Origin: Porites lobata
Taxonomy: Eukaryota > Cnidaria > Anthozoa > Scleractinia > Poritidae
Length of the DNA: 64,000 nucleotides
Assembly: GCA_942486035.1 (NCBI GenBank)
Contig: CALNXK010000069.1
Location: forward strand, 1,177,501-1,241,500
Reading direction: 5' to 3'
Shown here: in pieces, positions 22,055-32,714 of the stretch
Layout: each line of letters starts with the position of its first letter
Position numbering within the stretch: the first letter of the stretch is position 1
Made by a program: the position numbers and the translations under genes
Notes under the pieces: generated by a model
Told to the model about the DNA's origin: nothing
The model's input: only the letters and a program-made list of their open reading frames with translations
The model's database searches: none

Positions 22055-23689
22055 AGGAGCAATGTCACGGTGATTTTGCTGTTTTTGCCCAAAACTATTA
22101 AGAGAGCCTTTTTCCCGGACCGCGTAAGAGGTGGCACATGATGGAAAATGTCCCTAACCTCATGTTCAGCTCAAAGATAGCCCATGGTGAGTCAATAATC
22201 GTGGTGGCATTTTTTGCTCAAATCTATTTTTCATTTCTAGAAAATCTCAAAAACTCTAACGGCCCCCATCGCCATGAAATAGCCGAAATAAAAGCGCGAA
22301 TATGAGCACAATACAGGTTCTCGTTAAAAGCGCACAGGAAGCAAGGCTTTCCCAAATTTGAACAATTGTATAGGAGGCATGCATTAACAAATGATTTCAG
22401 CTAAGAACAGGTTTTGTAGTTACATTTCTGAATTAACGGTGAGTGTTTGAAAATCGCTCATATTTCATTATTTAAAAATTGCATTTTGGAGCAGTTTTTC
22501 AAGAAATATTTTCCCTACGCGGTATAATTCAGAATCGCTTTAAATTGCGGTTTTGGAAACGTGGATATAGTGCTCTTTTAAGGAAACTAAACAACGTTTG
22601 GGCCTCTTAACTACTGCAAAGAAAAAGCTCGTGTCATTTCGAGGAAATCACAACATCGACTTGTCAACAACCGCAAATAATCGAATTACGCTTGCTGTTG
22701 TTGAAGCCAAAATTCCGACGAAAAGTTATTGCTTTACACCATACTAGACCAGCGACATAGTGTAACGAGATTACCTTGCATAGCCAGTGGTTGAAGGTTG
22801 GTTTTATGCCTATTTTCGTTTCAAATGGCCATCTTCGCCGAGCAGGATTTATCAAATCACGCAATCACTAAATGTTGCCAAGGCACTTTCTGAACCATCG
22901 TATTTCTCGAAATGACACGGGCTTTTTCTTTGCAGTAGTTAAGAGGCCCAAACGTTCTTTAGTTTCCTTGAAAAGAGCACTATATCCACGTTTCCAAAAC
23001 CGCAATTTAAAGTGATTCTGAGTTATACCGCAAAGGAAAAATATTACTTGAAAAACTGCTCCAAAATAAGTACCAAACCTGTTATTAGCTCAAATCATTT
23101 GTAAATGCCTCCTAGACAATTGCTCAAATTTGGGAAAACCTTGCTGCCCTGTGCGCTTTTAACGAGATCAGTTCTTGTACTCACATTCATCGCTTTCATT
23201 TCAACCATTTCATGGCGATGGGGGTCCGTTACAGGTTTTTTAGAATTTTCTTGAAATCAAAAATAGATTTGCACACAAAAAATTCTACCACATTAACTGA
23301 CTTTCCATAGGGTATCTCTGAACTGAATATGACGGTAGGGAATTTTCGAAGCATGTGCCACATTTTTCGGATCTCACGCGGTCTCCAATATTAGACTAAA
23401 AGTAACTTTTCTCCCACACAAAATGCTCCTGGAATACCGAGGGGGAAATATCAAGTGATTCCGCGAAGGGAGAAAAAGCCATATTTAGCCGTTTTTATAC
23501 TATTTTTCAACACTAGGGAAGATCTCGAAAAAACTTGCCAATCAGTTTTCAAGCAGCCAAAGACACTTCTTTATAGTTTCATTGCACTAGTATCGGAATT
23601 GTTAATAAAACTGGACAATTATTTTTAGGTTTCCATTGACACAGATATGATTTTGGCTTGTCAAAGTAGAATACCGTGACATTGCTCCT
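22055..23689. mobile_element. 1.6-kb foldback element nested in the large transposon
   Basis: AGGAGCAATGTCACGGT at the left end is mirrored by ACCGTGACATTGCTCCT at the right. Inverted similarity extends over most of the length: 22440-22650 pairs closely with 22900-23070, and 22090-22330 pairs more loosely with 23140-23390. The central loop is 22650-22900. It has no coding capacity. TTAA precedes the left end, but no matching duplication is obvious at the right. Best read as a non-autonomous foldback transposon. Confidence 0.7.
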
Positions 23690-24210
23690 GCAATCAGTAA
23701 TTTTCGTTATTCACATAATTGCCTTCAAATCGGAGGAAACCTCAAACCGATGATACTGTTTGCTATTTGGTTCAATCTCGCCAAATTTTGACTATTGTGA
23801 CTTCTCTACATAGGTGGAGAATGGTCTTTCAAAAATAAGAGTCTCGCAAAATTTTTTAGCTGAATTTAATGGGTCTCGCTGTCTCGTTTTTTTAGCAGTT
23901 CTGTGAGTCTCGCAGTCTCGATTTTTTCTCGATTTTTGGCAAAGCTAGTAATGGAAGTCTAGCTCCTTATTTGTTGCGTTCAATAACTGAACCGCAGTCG
24001 AACATCACATGGATTTTATTCGAATGAGTTCGAAAATCGAAAACAATCGAATTAAATCCGGGTGGATTGAGTTCGATTGTATTCGATTAGTTCCATTGGT
24101 TGAAATCGAACTCACAGAAAGTTCGCCGCTCGATTGTCGATTGCCGAACTCAATAGAACTCGAGTTATTAATTTGTCTCATTAAAATATTTCTTCTTTTC
24201 AGTTGTAATC
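23690..24210. other. AT-rich spacer with TTCGA-rich stretch
   Basis: No gene. 23985-24170 is dense in TCGA/TTCGA and TCGAA motifs in both orientations (for example TTCGAATGAGTTCGAAAATC), giving self-complementary sequence. A polypyrimidine run and AG at about 24190-24202 could be a splice acceptor for the first recognised exon of the DUF3987-like gene. Confidence 0.4.
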
Positions 24211-27200
24211 ATGGCTACAGCGTATCCCCAGCGTCCAAGAAGAAACGCGTCTCTGATGTTTCTTCCTTGGCCGCCCAAGTACGAAAAATCTGCAACGGAC
24301 ATGCCCCTACCATGGGATAAGATTGCTCCCCAAAGCGTGGCGGAATGGCTCGATGTATACGCAAAAAGCTAACAATACAACGAGAGATATTTTGCTGGGG
24401 AGCATTCTGCCCACGGTTGCTTGCTTACTGGGGACAACCAACATAAAGGTAGAATGCAAATTACGCCACGAGAACGTAAATTTGTTTGTGCTTTGCCTCT
24501 CACCGCCCGGATCTGGAAAAATCCCGGCTTTTCAAAATGGCTGTTCCCAGCCTGTCCGCCTACGTGGAAGAAGTAAAGTCGACCACTCTATTTGTTGACG
24601 AGTTTACGAAGCCGGCCTTTTTAGGCAGCTGAAGTCAAGCCTGGGGCATAAGGCAATTGTTGGGAAAGAAGAGGTATCCCAATTCTTCGAGCAGATAATG
24701 GGGGTGAAGGAAAAGAGTAGACTTGACGTAGAACGCCTGATACAGCTTTATGACGGAGCGACATGGGTCTATACGAAAGCAGACAAATCTGCACGACAGG
24801 TATGCTATAGGGATACAAGTTGCTGTAGATGCCCGTGAGGTGACGTTCCCGAATTTTTAAACAAAATACTGAATACTATTTTCTCTATTTTGTCCAAGCA
24901 AATCACTACGGTATTTACTTGAATTTGGTAGTTTTTAATTATTGGTCGTAGGGTATGGAAGAAACTTTTAGGAAACGCACGCATCAACTGAAGGGGAAAA
25001 CCCAAGTGATCAGTAAAGGAGATCACAATACCTTGTCTGACAAAAGGGTTTAGACATATGTTTCGTTGTGGAATAGGCTCTGTATTGCGGGACCGAGAAG
25101 AACTATAACTGGGGTTGCTGGAAGAGAGTGATACACCCCAATCCAAAATTTAGAAGAGTAACCTCACTGCTTCCTCACTCCTCATAGAGGCACGAGATTG
25201 TGCTTGTGCTTGGTACCACCCGATCGTTGTACAATTCCCGTTGCAATGCTGAGAGAAAACGAGAACTTGCTATCAGCTTTACTGACACAATAAAACTTGA
25301 ACGGAAAACTGTCCCTTACGGCAGAGGAAAAGAGACACGAAAACAGAATAAAACCAAAAATAGAATACAATATTCTTCGCCCGATGTTTTGGTTTGACAT
25401 ACATAACGTGTAAGGCGGCTAACGTAAGATTAATAGATACGTTAGAACTTTACAGTTTAAAAGTTATATATGCAAACTTCTTAACGTTTAAACTTTAACG
25501 TTATAACGTATGTATTCATTTTTGTGATAAATGCAAAATACTTAACATTTAGTTATTCACCACTGCCAGTATGGCTCAATGACGCTCGGCTTCAGACTAA
25601 CATAGGTGTTTACACTGACTGTAGAATTTGTTCTGTTCAACATAGACCATTCAAAATCCTGGAGTGTCGATTGTAGGCTACAGCCAGCCGAACGATTCTA
25701 TCCAATCTACGCAAGATTGAAAGAGCGAAGAGACGGGGCCGTGGACAGGATGCTGATTTATCAGCCCAAGCCAAAGCGACTCACTGCCACAGAGACCAAA
25801 CGTTTTATAACTCAATTACACCAATCACATGTCAAAGATTTGAGGTAAGCTTTTCGATAATTAAATGGAAACAAAACGAGTGATGACTGTTTTCTTCTAA
25901 GCAAATCAGGGCACAGCCATACTTAAATTTGTCAATGGTCGATATTTCATAATGAATCACAATGAAGGATTAAATTTAACACGAATTCTAGAAGTCCGTT
26001 GGTGTATCCAAGACCCCTGGAGGAGCCTCGTTCGCATGACTCTTTTTCACAAGTAAGATAGGCGAGAATCTCGGCTATTTTATAACTGATATGTTTTAAG
26101 TTTTTACAGCGCGCACTGATTATTTTAAATGGTTTTCAAACTATGTTTTAGTTAAATAAACTTATTCCTAACTAAATCAGCAATTTATTCCGGCAGTGTT
26201 GTATGTTTTTTTAGCAATATTTCAAAAGGACCACTTTAAAATCAAGCAGGTGAAATTTGCACTTAAAAACTTTCATTGGCTCATGTTCAGCGAATTTTCT
26301 AGTTGAAACTAAAAACAAACATCAATGAAAGGATTGGATGTGCGTATACTCTTTCCAATGTCGTTGACAGTTTTTCTCTAAAATTTGCATAACGAAGAGA
26401 GCACTGAAACAAATCTCGAAAGATGCGGGGGGTTGGCAACAAGAAGCCTACTTTGAGTTTTTCACAAAAACGAGGCTTTGTTTTTGCAACAATTATTCGT
26501 CTCCCAAGATACATTCGGGCAGTGATAAAACCATGTGCGATTTTCACGATAGCGTCGTCGATCTCTGCAATCTCTGGACCAATCGAAGCCACAAATTTTG
26601 GCCGAGGAGACGTCCTTCATAATAATAATAATAATTTATATATCGCCTACAGACCTGTTCTATGCGCTTTACCATAATATGCTAATAATACTTGATACAC
26701 ATCGATCAATCATTTTCATTTAGATGTACAGCTTACGCAATGTATAATTATATAAAAGCAATATATATATATACAATAAAGTTTTTCGTAACTTAAACAC
26801 ACGACTGATTCATTGTATTTTTCTTTCCTAGATCGGTTTATGAAGGCATCTACACTTTTTGTCACGATGAAAATGACGTCCTCACATTATCGTTGGATGT
26901 GGACGGAAACACAGCTTTTGAGGAATTTTTGGACAAGATAGCGGAGCAGCTGAACAAGCAGTGGAGTGATAACAGCGAAAGTGAAGACGTCTCAAAAGAT
27001 GATCGACACGTGTTGAGACTGGCGGCGGTGCTGCATTTGTTCTATGATCAGCTGAAGAAGAGGTTAGAAAGCCTTCCAGCATCACCGCCAGCTAATGTCG
27101 TCAACAAAGCGACGTTGAAGCAAGCCATCGCCTTAGCACACTATTTCGCAGAACAGCGAAAAGTGCTCGATCAGGTAATGGAAAATACTTTACATGATGC

Positions 27201-28025
27201 ATCCAACGAATTCATACTTTATATGAGCTTTAATTAAAATCCGATGCACACACTGATTGGCTGGAGGGCTATTTCATATTTCCTTTAAGTATTCTGAAAG
27301 AAGCTATGTCGTCACTTTCCCTTAGAAGATGTTCAAGTCAGAAAGGGTTCTATCATTCTCCGCTGAGGTAGTCAAATCTGTTTACAATATGCAACAATAT
27401 GCAACTCTAAAACAACGCCATGACGTGAGATATTAATTTCCTGATTCTGATAAATTATGTCCATCCGAGAAATCAATTGAGAGATACCAAAACGTTTGTA
27501 ATTATCGGGTGGTCGCTACTTACGGAAAACGTTATTCCGAAATTCAGAGAACTGTGCATTTGATCAATTGCAAAGTTTACGACAAAAAACCGTTAAGTTT
27601 TTCGTCTGATAGTGTCATTGTATTTTAAGGTGTACATTATAAGATTTTATATTGATGTCTTTAACTTTACTCAGTTGCAGCTTGAAACATGGAAACCGGT
27701 AGCGGTAAGCAAGAAGGCAGACCCTAAATCCATAGCAAGTAGAGTACTAACCTGCCCTGGTCCTTTCTCGACCGTGCGGTTAGCACAATCCTCGATAAGT
27801 GGACATATTCGTCCAGCGGCAGTCACTATTGTTGAGATAATGCAAAATCTAGAGAGAGATGGTCTCGGAAAGGTTATTGTCGTGGATAGAACCACTGTGT
27901 TTTATAAGAGCCTTCCGTTACGCGTTGACGAGGAGGTCCTCGAAACTATGGTGTTATTCTTGGAAACTACAGTAACCAATTCAAAGAGAGGGCAGCCCAT
28001 ACTATCGTTTCAAGGGATCTTTTAA
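24211..28025 (+). pseudogene. DUF3987-like ATPase gene, multi-exon, broken
   Basis: The first coding block (24211-24799) starts MATAYPQRPRRN and contains AEWLDVYAKS, VACLLGTTNI, a Walker-A-like LCLSPPGSGK, and QLYDGATWVYTKADKSARQ. It needs at least three frame changes to be read. A GTATGC donor follows at 24800. Later exons fit standard splice signals: 25677-25844 (RFYPIYARLKERRDGAVDRM, donor GTAAGC), 26832-27174 (joins in phase: SVYEGIYTF, then RHVLRLAAVLHLFYDQLKKR; donor GTAATG) and about 27675-28025 (ETWKPVAVSKKADPKS, ending at a stop). Order and motifs resemble DUF3987 proteins, known mainly from bacteria and phages as P-loop primase/helicase-associated ATPases. It lies divergent to the transposase within one TIR pair, so it is probably the element's second gene. 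A role in replication-linked movement is a guess. Confidence 0.6.
26620..26790. repeat. AT-rich simple repeat in an intron
   Basis: (AAT)n at 26621-26637 leads into TTTATATATCGCC and later a (TA)n run at 26763-26774. A SINE or MITE tail is possible but I cannot define ends. Confidence 0.4.
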
Positions 28026-28171
28026 TAGAATGCTTAATATGTCCCCTGACAAGGTGGATCTCGAAAGGGTTTATGCCATTACATCAGAAGAAGACTGATC
28101 ACTGATGATAATGGGTACAATCACGACTTTAATTTTAGCGAGAACATGCAACGCACCTATCAATCAATCTT

Positions 28172-28220
28172 AAGCCCAAGGGAGGGGTGGGGGGGGGGGA
28201 GAGGGGGCAAGGGGTAGGGT
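28172..28220 (+). other. G-rich tract, potential G-quadruplex
   Basis: Runs of three or more G recur with short spacers, including an uninterrupted run of nine to ten G near 28189-28198. It lies about 150 bases after the last exon of the DUF3987-like gene. A shorter related tract (GGGTAGGGG) sits in the degraded duplicate near 28545. Confidence 0.55.
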
Positions 28221-28239
28221 TTTATTGACATGTAGTGGA

Positions 28240-28565
28240 ATAATGGAAACCGGCGCGTAAGCAAGAAGGCAGACCCTAAATCCATAGGTCTCGGAAAGGT
28301 TCTGGTCGTGGATAGAACCACTGTGTTTTATAAGGGCCTTCCGTTACAACGTTAACGAGGTCGGAAACTATGGTGTTATTCTTGGAAACTACAGTAACCA
28401 ATTCAAAGAGAGGTGAAAAGGTGACAAGGTGGATCTCGAAAGGGTTTATACCATTTCAGCGGAAGAAGACTGATCAGTGGTGATAATCGGTACAATCACG
28501 ACTTTAATTTCAGCGAGAACATGCAATGCATCTATCAATCTCAAGGGTAGGGGTTTTATTGGCAT
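28240..28565 (+). pseudogene. degraded tandem duplicate of the last DUF3987-like exon
   Basis: The segment repeats 27694-28220 in direct orientation. Shared blocks include AAGCAAGAAGGCAGACCCTA, the TCTCGGAAAGGTT to TTTTATAAG stretch and the GACAAGGTGGATCTCGAAAG block. About 130 bases are deleted internally (corresponding to 27734-27862), and small indels destroy the frame. Confidence 0.75.
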
Positions 28566-28977
28566 GGCCTGAATATCCACTGTTAGAGTTTTAGCATAAT
28601 TTTTGGGGATATTTGATCACCTGCACTTGCCCCAGGGTGATGAACTTTGATATTATGATAATGAGCAATCGTGTTGTCCCGGGAGTGGAACTTTAACATC
28701 TAGGAAAATGTCAAAATCACCACCCATACCCCCTCCTTCTCCCCCGCCCCTCCCTGATATTGCTTCAATCCGGGCTTGTAATTTTATATTTATACAAGGA
28801 AAACCCTTGTTTGCTAGATTTTTTTAGCATAGGTTTGATAACATTTTGCACAAACGCGAATTTTAATATTTTTTCCAAGTTCAGTTGCATGTTAATTATA
28901 GACCCTTACACGGTTTCTGTTTCATATTAGTTGGGGCAAACACGACAAAAAATTACAGGAAATGTATGGGATTTTTA
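28566..28977. other. spacer before the right TIR
   Basis: No gene recognised. It contains a C-rich stretch near 28725-28755 and AT-rich sequence. Confidence 0.4.
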
Positions 28978-31036
28978 TTAGACTGTACTGTGTTACTAGG
29001 AGAAGATATTTTGCTAAAAAACGCGACTTAGTTATAATTGTTAATGTTTTACTGTTGGCGATGCCGGTGTTTATTTTATTCAGGGTTGGATAGCGTGAGA
29101 TTATAAACATGCTTATATCAAGAGTAAAAATGCACTGCGTGTTAAGACTAATTCATAGAGTACATTCTGAAAAGAGAATCGAACTATTCTGAAATTTATC
29201 TGGATAATCAATAATACAAGAGAAATGTCAAAAATTTCACACTCATATTTGAAATGAATGCTTTTGAAATTGGTTCCTTTATCTAATAATGTCCAAGGAT
29301 AATTATAGCTGCATATTTTGAAGCCAAATAAATTAAAGTTTTTGTGCTTCAATCCTTCAAACATTTTTGCTTAAAGCACGCCATTGGTTGTGAAAAGTTA
29401 CATAATGGCCTTTTTATGGCTTTTAGTCTTTTCACGAAGCCGATAGAAATCGTAATGTTTCTTGCTTTTACTTTTAACTGCGGTAATATTTTAGCTTTTC
29501 GTCATGAACAAAAAGTTAAATTCTAAAATCAACTTTTGCAAACATGTCACAAAACCAAGGCCGCAACCACCTTATTTTCAATCTTGTCACGAAAAGTTTA
29601 TCGCGGTCAAAATATTTTGAACGTGGGATATTGACGTTTTAGTGTGTTTCGCTGTTAAGACAGCAAAACGTTCTTACACCCAACGGCGAATCTTGTTTGA
29701 ACACTGGGGATTTCCCAAATTTTAATTGGGGCATATAGGACTACATAGTGTGACGTATTTTGACCATTCACACGCAAGCGAAAATATTTGAGGGATTATA
29801 AAGAGAAATAACGCCGTATTAAAATGATAGTAATAAGTTTTTAAATAATAAGTTTATTTAATGCATCTTAACAATAAAAATACAAAAATATTCCGCTCGT
29901 TAAAGTTGTACACTTTAAATCGCGTTTGTTAGCCGCATTTCCTACTGTTCTTACTGTTTCTCTGATCTTACTGTTCCTCTGTTCCTTCTGTTCCTCTGTT
30001 CCTACTGTTTCTACTGTTCCTCTGTTCCTACTGTTTATACTCTTCCTCTGTTTCCACTGTTCCTACTGTTCCTCTGTTCCTACTGTTCCTCCGTTCCTAC
30101 TGTTCCTCTGTTCCTACTCTCCCTACTGTTCCTACTGTTCCTACTGTTCCTACTGTTGCTCCGTTCCTACTGTTCCTACTGTTCCTACTGTTCCTACGTT
30201 CCTACTGTTCCTACTGTTCCTACTGTTCCTCTGATCTTACTGCTCCTACTGTTCCTACTGTTCCTACGTTCCTACTGTTCCTACTGTTCCTCCGTTCCTC
30301 TGATCCAACTGTTCCTCTGTTCCTACTGTTCCTCTGTTCCTACTGTTCCTACTGTTCCTACGTTCCTACTGTTCCTACTGTTCCTACTGTTCCGCTGTTC
30401 CTACTCTCCCTACTGTTCCTACTGTTCCTATGTTCCTACTGTTCCTACTGTTCCTACTGTTCCTACTGTTCCTCTGTTACTACTGTTCCTCCGTTCGTAC
30501 CGTTCCTACTGTTCCTCTGTTCCTACTGTTCCTAATGTTCCTCTGTTCCTACTGTTTCTCTGTTCCTAGTCTCCCTAATGTTCCTACTGTTCCTACTGTT
30601 CCTATACTGTTCCTCTGTTCCTACTGTTCCTACTGTTCCTACTGTTCCTCTGTTCCTACTGTTCCTCTGTTCCTACTGTTCCTCTGTTCCTACGTTCCTA
30701 CTGTTCCTAATGTTCCTCTGTTCCTACTGCTGCTACTGTTCCTACTGTTCCTCTGATCCTACTGTTGCTCTGTTCCTACTGTTGCTCTGTTCCTACTGTA
30801 CTGTTCCTCTGTTTTCACTGTTCCTACTGTTCCTGTGTTCCTACTGTTCCTACTGTTCCTCCGTTCCTCTGATCCAACTGTTCCTCTGTTCCTACTTAAT
30901 TCCTACTGTTACTCTGATCCTACTGTTCGTCTGATCCTACTGTTCCTACTGTTCCTACTGTTCCTTTTGCTGCTAGCCATTTGCTATTACGTTATTAATG
31001 ACGTCAGTCAGGTCGTCGTACACGAGCCATGAGCCC
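28978..31036 (-). repeat. right terminal inverted repeat
   Basis: 2.06 kb, the reverse complement of 13369-16243. The inner unique part is 28978-29938, followed by the satellite and then the 70-base tip ending CCATGAGCCC. AATTTT follows at 31037-31042. It is about 0.8 kb shorter than the left arm because the satellite is shorter and the tip is not duplicated. Confidence 0.85.
29939..30965. repeat. TACTGTTCC satellite, right arm
   Basis: About 1.0 kb of the same monomers in reverse complement (TACTGTTCC and TCTGTTCC), more diverged than the left arm (CTGTTGCTCC, GATCCAACTG and similar variants) and without an obvious 636-bp higher-order copy. The long open frames across it are repeat artefacts. 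Confidence 0.9.
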
Positions 31037-31042
31037 AATTTT
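31037..31042 (+). repeat. target-site duplication AATTTT, right
   Basis: Matches 13363-13368 and marks the right boundary of the large element. Confidence 0.75.
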
Positions 31043-32296
31043 GTGTGAAGTTTATATCATCGATTACTAATTTTTTGCTTTTTCGGAAGAAATGTTTGTG
31101 GATCCGGATTTCACATTTTACTAGCTAAAAAATATTTTCAGAAATTATATTTTGTATTTCAATACAACTTTGTCCAGAGACTGGGAAGTTAGAGTACCAA
31201 ATAATCTCTACATAACCTGGAATTATAGCAACTGAAAAAATTACGGAAAACACTAGCTTCTATAAAATCAAAAATGATATTAATTTATAAAAGGATTCAA
31301 AACACATATATTATTATATAATTCAAACATCTCAGTCAACAGGTAAATGACGGGATAGAGATGATACAGTAATTGTACCTGCAATAATATTAATTAATTA
31401 TCTAAACTGAACGAACTCGTTTCTTCAAAATACTCCATTTTCTACTCATAGTTAAATCTACACATCACTTAGAAAACAAAGCCTTCATGTTACAAAACTG
31501 CAGAAAAAGGATAAGCATCATTGATCTCAATCTCTTTTATCAATATAAAAAAGATCAGCACAGAGATAACCACTATCTTATTTTTATCTAGTAATGTGTT
31601 TATCATTATTTCAGGCCAAGCAGAGTTATATGTCAGTCAGAGTGGATCCAGAAGAGCTGCTGGTAAACTTAGCGTCTCATAAAATTCAAAAGATATAATC
31701 AAAACTACACAATAACTGTAGCAATAATTATTTACACAAACAGTAACTGTTCATAAATGGAACACTAGTTAAATGATAATTGATATGTCTCAAGTATCTC
31801 TACTATCTCCTAAGCGAAAGTTAGCACGTTCATGTGGAAATTAAATAAAATTAAGCAATCTACAAACAGTTTTAAATGCATCATCATCATAAATATTTAT
31901 GATCTAAAGAACACATTTAAGTCCTCTCGGTCAATTTTCACATCCCTAGCATAAAAATAAGCCTTAAAGACAAATTTTCCAACAATTCTTTTTCACAGAT
32001 ATTGGGGTACAGACTGATTGGCGTGTGCTTCCAGGTAAAGTAATTTATCAATACTCCTTACACTTTTGCAATAATTATTATTACTATATTCTCTAAACAA
32101 GTATATACCATCTTTCTTAACAAATTCTAGGTCAGAAAATAGCTGGAAATATGACTGAAAGTCATTAATATTTACTTTGCAATAAGATACTATTTTCCAA
32201 CAGATTCCTGCCATGCCAATATTGTCAAAAGGAAGGTCCCGCGCGGTAAATATGAATTAAGTATGGCGCGGCAAATAGGACAAATCGAAGTGTGTG
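31043..32296. other. AT-rich flank, one possible orphan exon
   Basis: Mostly AT-rich sequence without genes. At 31615-31692 a TTATTTCAG acceptor is followed by an open frame (AKQSYMSVRVDPEELL, then a stop). It could be a small terminal exon of an unseen gene, or chance. Confidence 0.3.
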
Positions 32297-32640
32297 GCCT
32301 TTAAAGTGAATAGCAACACCTTTAAAGCGAAAACCAACACCTTTAAAGTGACGAGGTATTCCGTTAAAATGAATACCTACACCTTTAAAGTGAAGACCTA
32401 CCCCTTTAAAGTGATGAGGCATTCCGTTAAAGTGAATACAAACACCTTTAAAGTGAAGACCTACACCTTTAAAGTGACGAGGTACATCTTGAAACTGAAG
32501 ACCTACACTGCGTTGAAGTGAAGCTGAACGAAATGATCTCTAAAATGACAAGGAACATGTTCAAGTCAAAAAGTTTTGCTTTAAATTGACGAGGTACACC
32601 TTTGAAGAGACGAGGTGCACCTTTAAAGTGAGCATAGGCC
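32297..32640 (+). repeat. 21-bp minisatellite upstream of a gene
   Basis: About fifteen imperfect copies of CCTTTAAAGTGAAGACCTACA in tandem, period 21 in the well-preserved part, more degraded after about 32480. Because the period is a multiple of three, both strands show Lys/Thr/Phe- or His/Phe-rich open frames, which I do not regard as genes. The array ends about 75 bases before the start codon at 32715. Confidence 0.85.
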
Positions 32641-32702
32641 TGCCGTTCAGAAAACAGCGGCTTCTCGTATCACGCATATCTCTCTGGTTCTCGTCCTCCT
32701 CC

Positions 32703-32708
32703 CACGTG
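32703..32708. promoter_or_regulatory. E-box CACGTG just upstream of the start codon
   Basis: The palindromic CACGTG lies six bases before the ATG at 32715, in a CT-rich leader (TCTCTCTGGTTCTCGTCCTC). A binding site or chance; no TATA box stands out nearby. Confidence 0.3.
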
Positions 32709-32714
32709 TTTTAC

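Larger units (their letters stand above)
13369..31036. mobile_element. 17.7-kb DNA transposon with satellite-filled terminal inverted repeats
   Basis: Left and right ends are mutual reverse complements beginning GGGCTCATGGCTCGTGTACG, flanked by AATTTT on both sides (6-bp duplication). The inverted repeats run 13369-16243 and 28978-31036. Each consists of a short unique tip, a long GGAACAGTA-type satellite, and about 950 bp of shared unique sequence. Between them lie a minus-strand transposase/OTU/CXC gene (16763-19762), a plus-strand DUF3987-like gene (24211-28025) and a nested foldback element (22055-23689). Both genes are broken by frameshifts. The gene set and TIR design do not match any superfamily I can name with confidence. 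Six-bp duplications are known for several groups, including Polintons, but no Polinton genes are present. Confidence 0.85.

Noticed and set aside
26299..26592. 97-codon minus-strand frame in an intron of the DUF3987-like gene
   Set aside because: No motif, and it overlaps a good intron of the plus-strand gene.
13369..31036. Polinton/Maverick virus-like element
   Set aside because: The size and 6-bp duplication would fit, but no DNA polymerase B, capsid, ATPase of the packaging type or retroviral-like integrase is visible.
32225..32521. His/Phe- and Lys/Thr-rich frames on both strands of the minisatellite
   Set aside because: The 21-bp period is a multiple of three, so open frames arise automatically on both strands.
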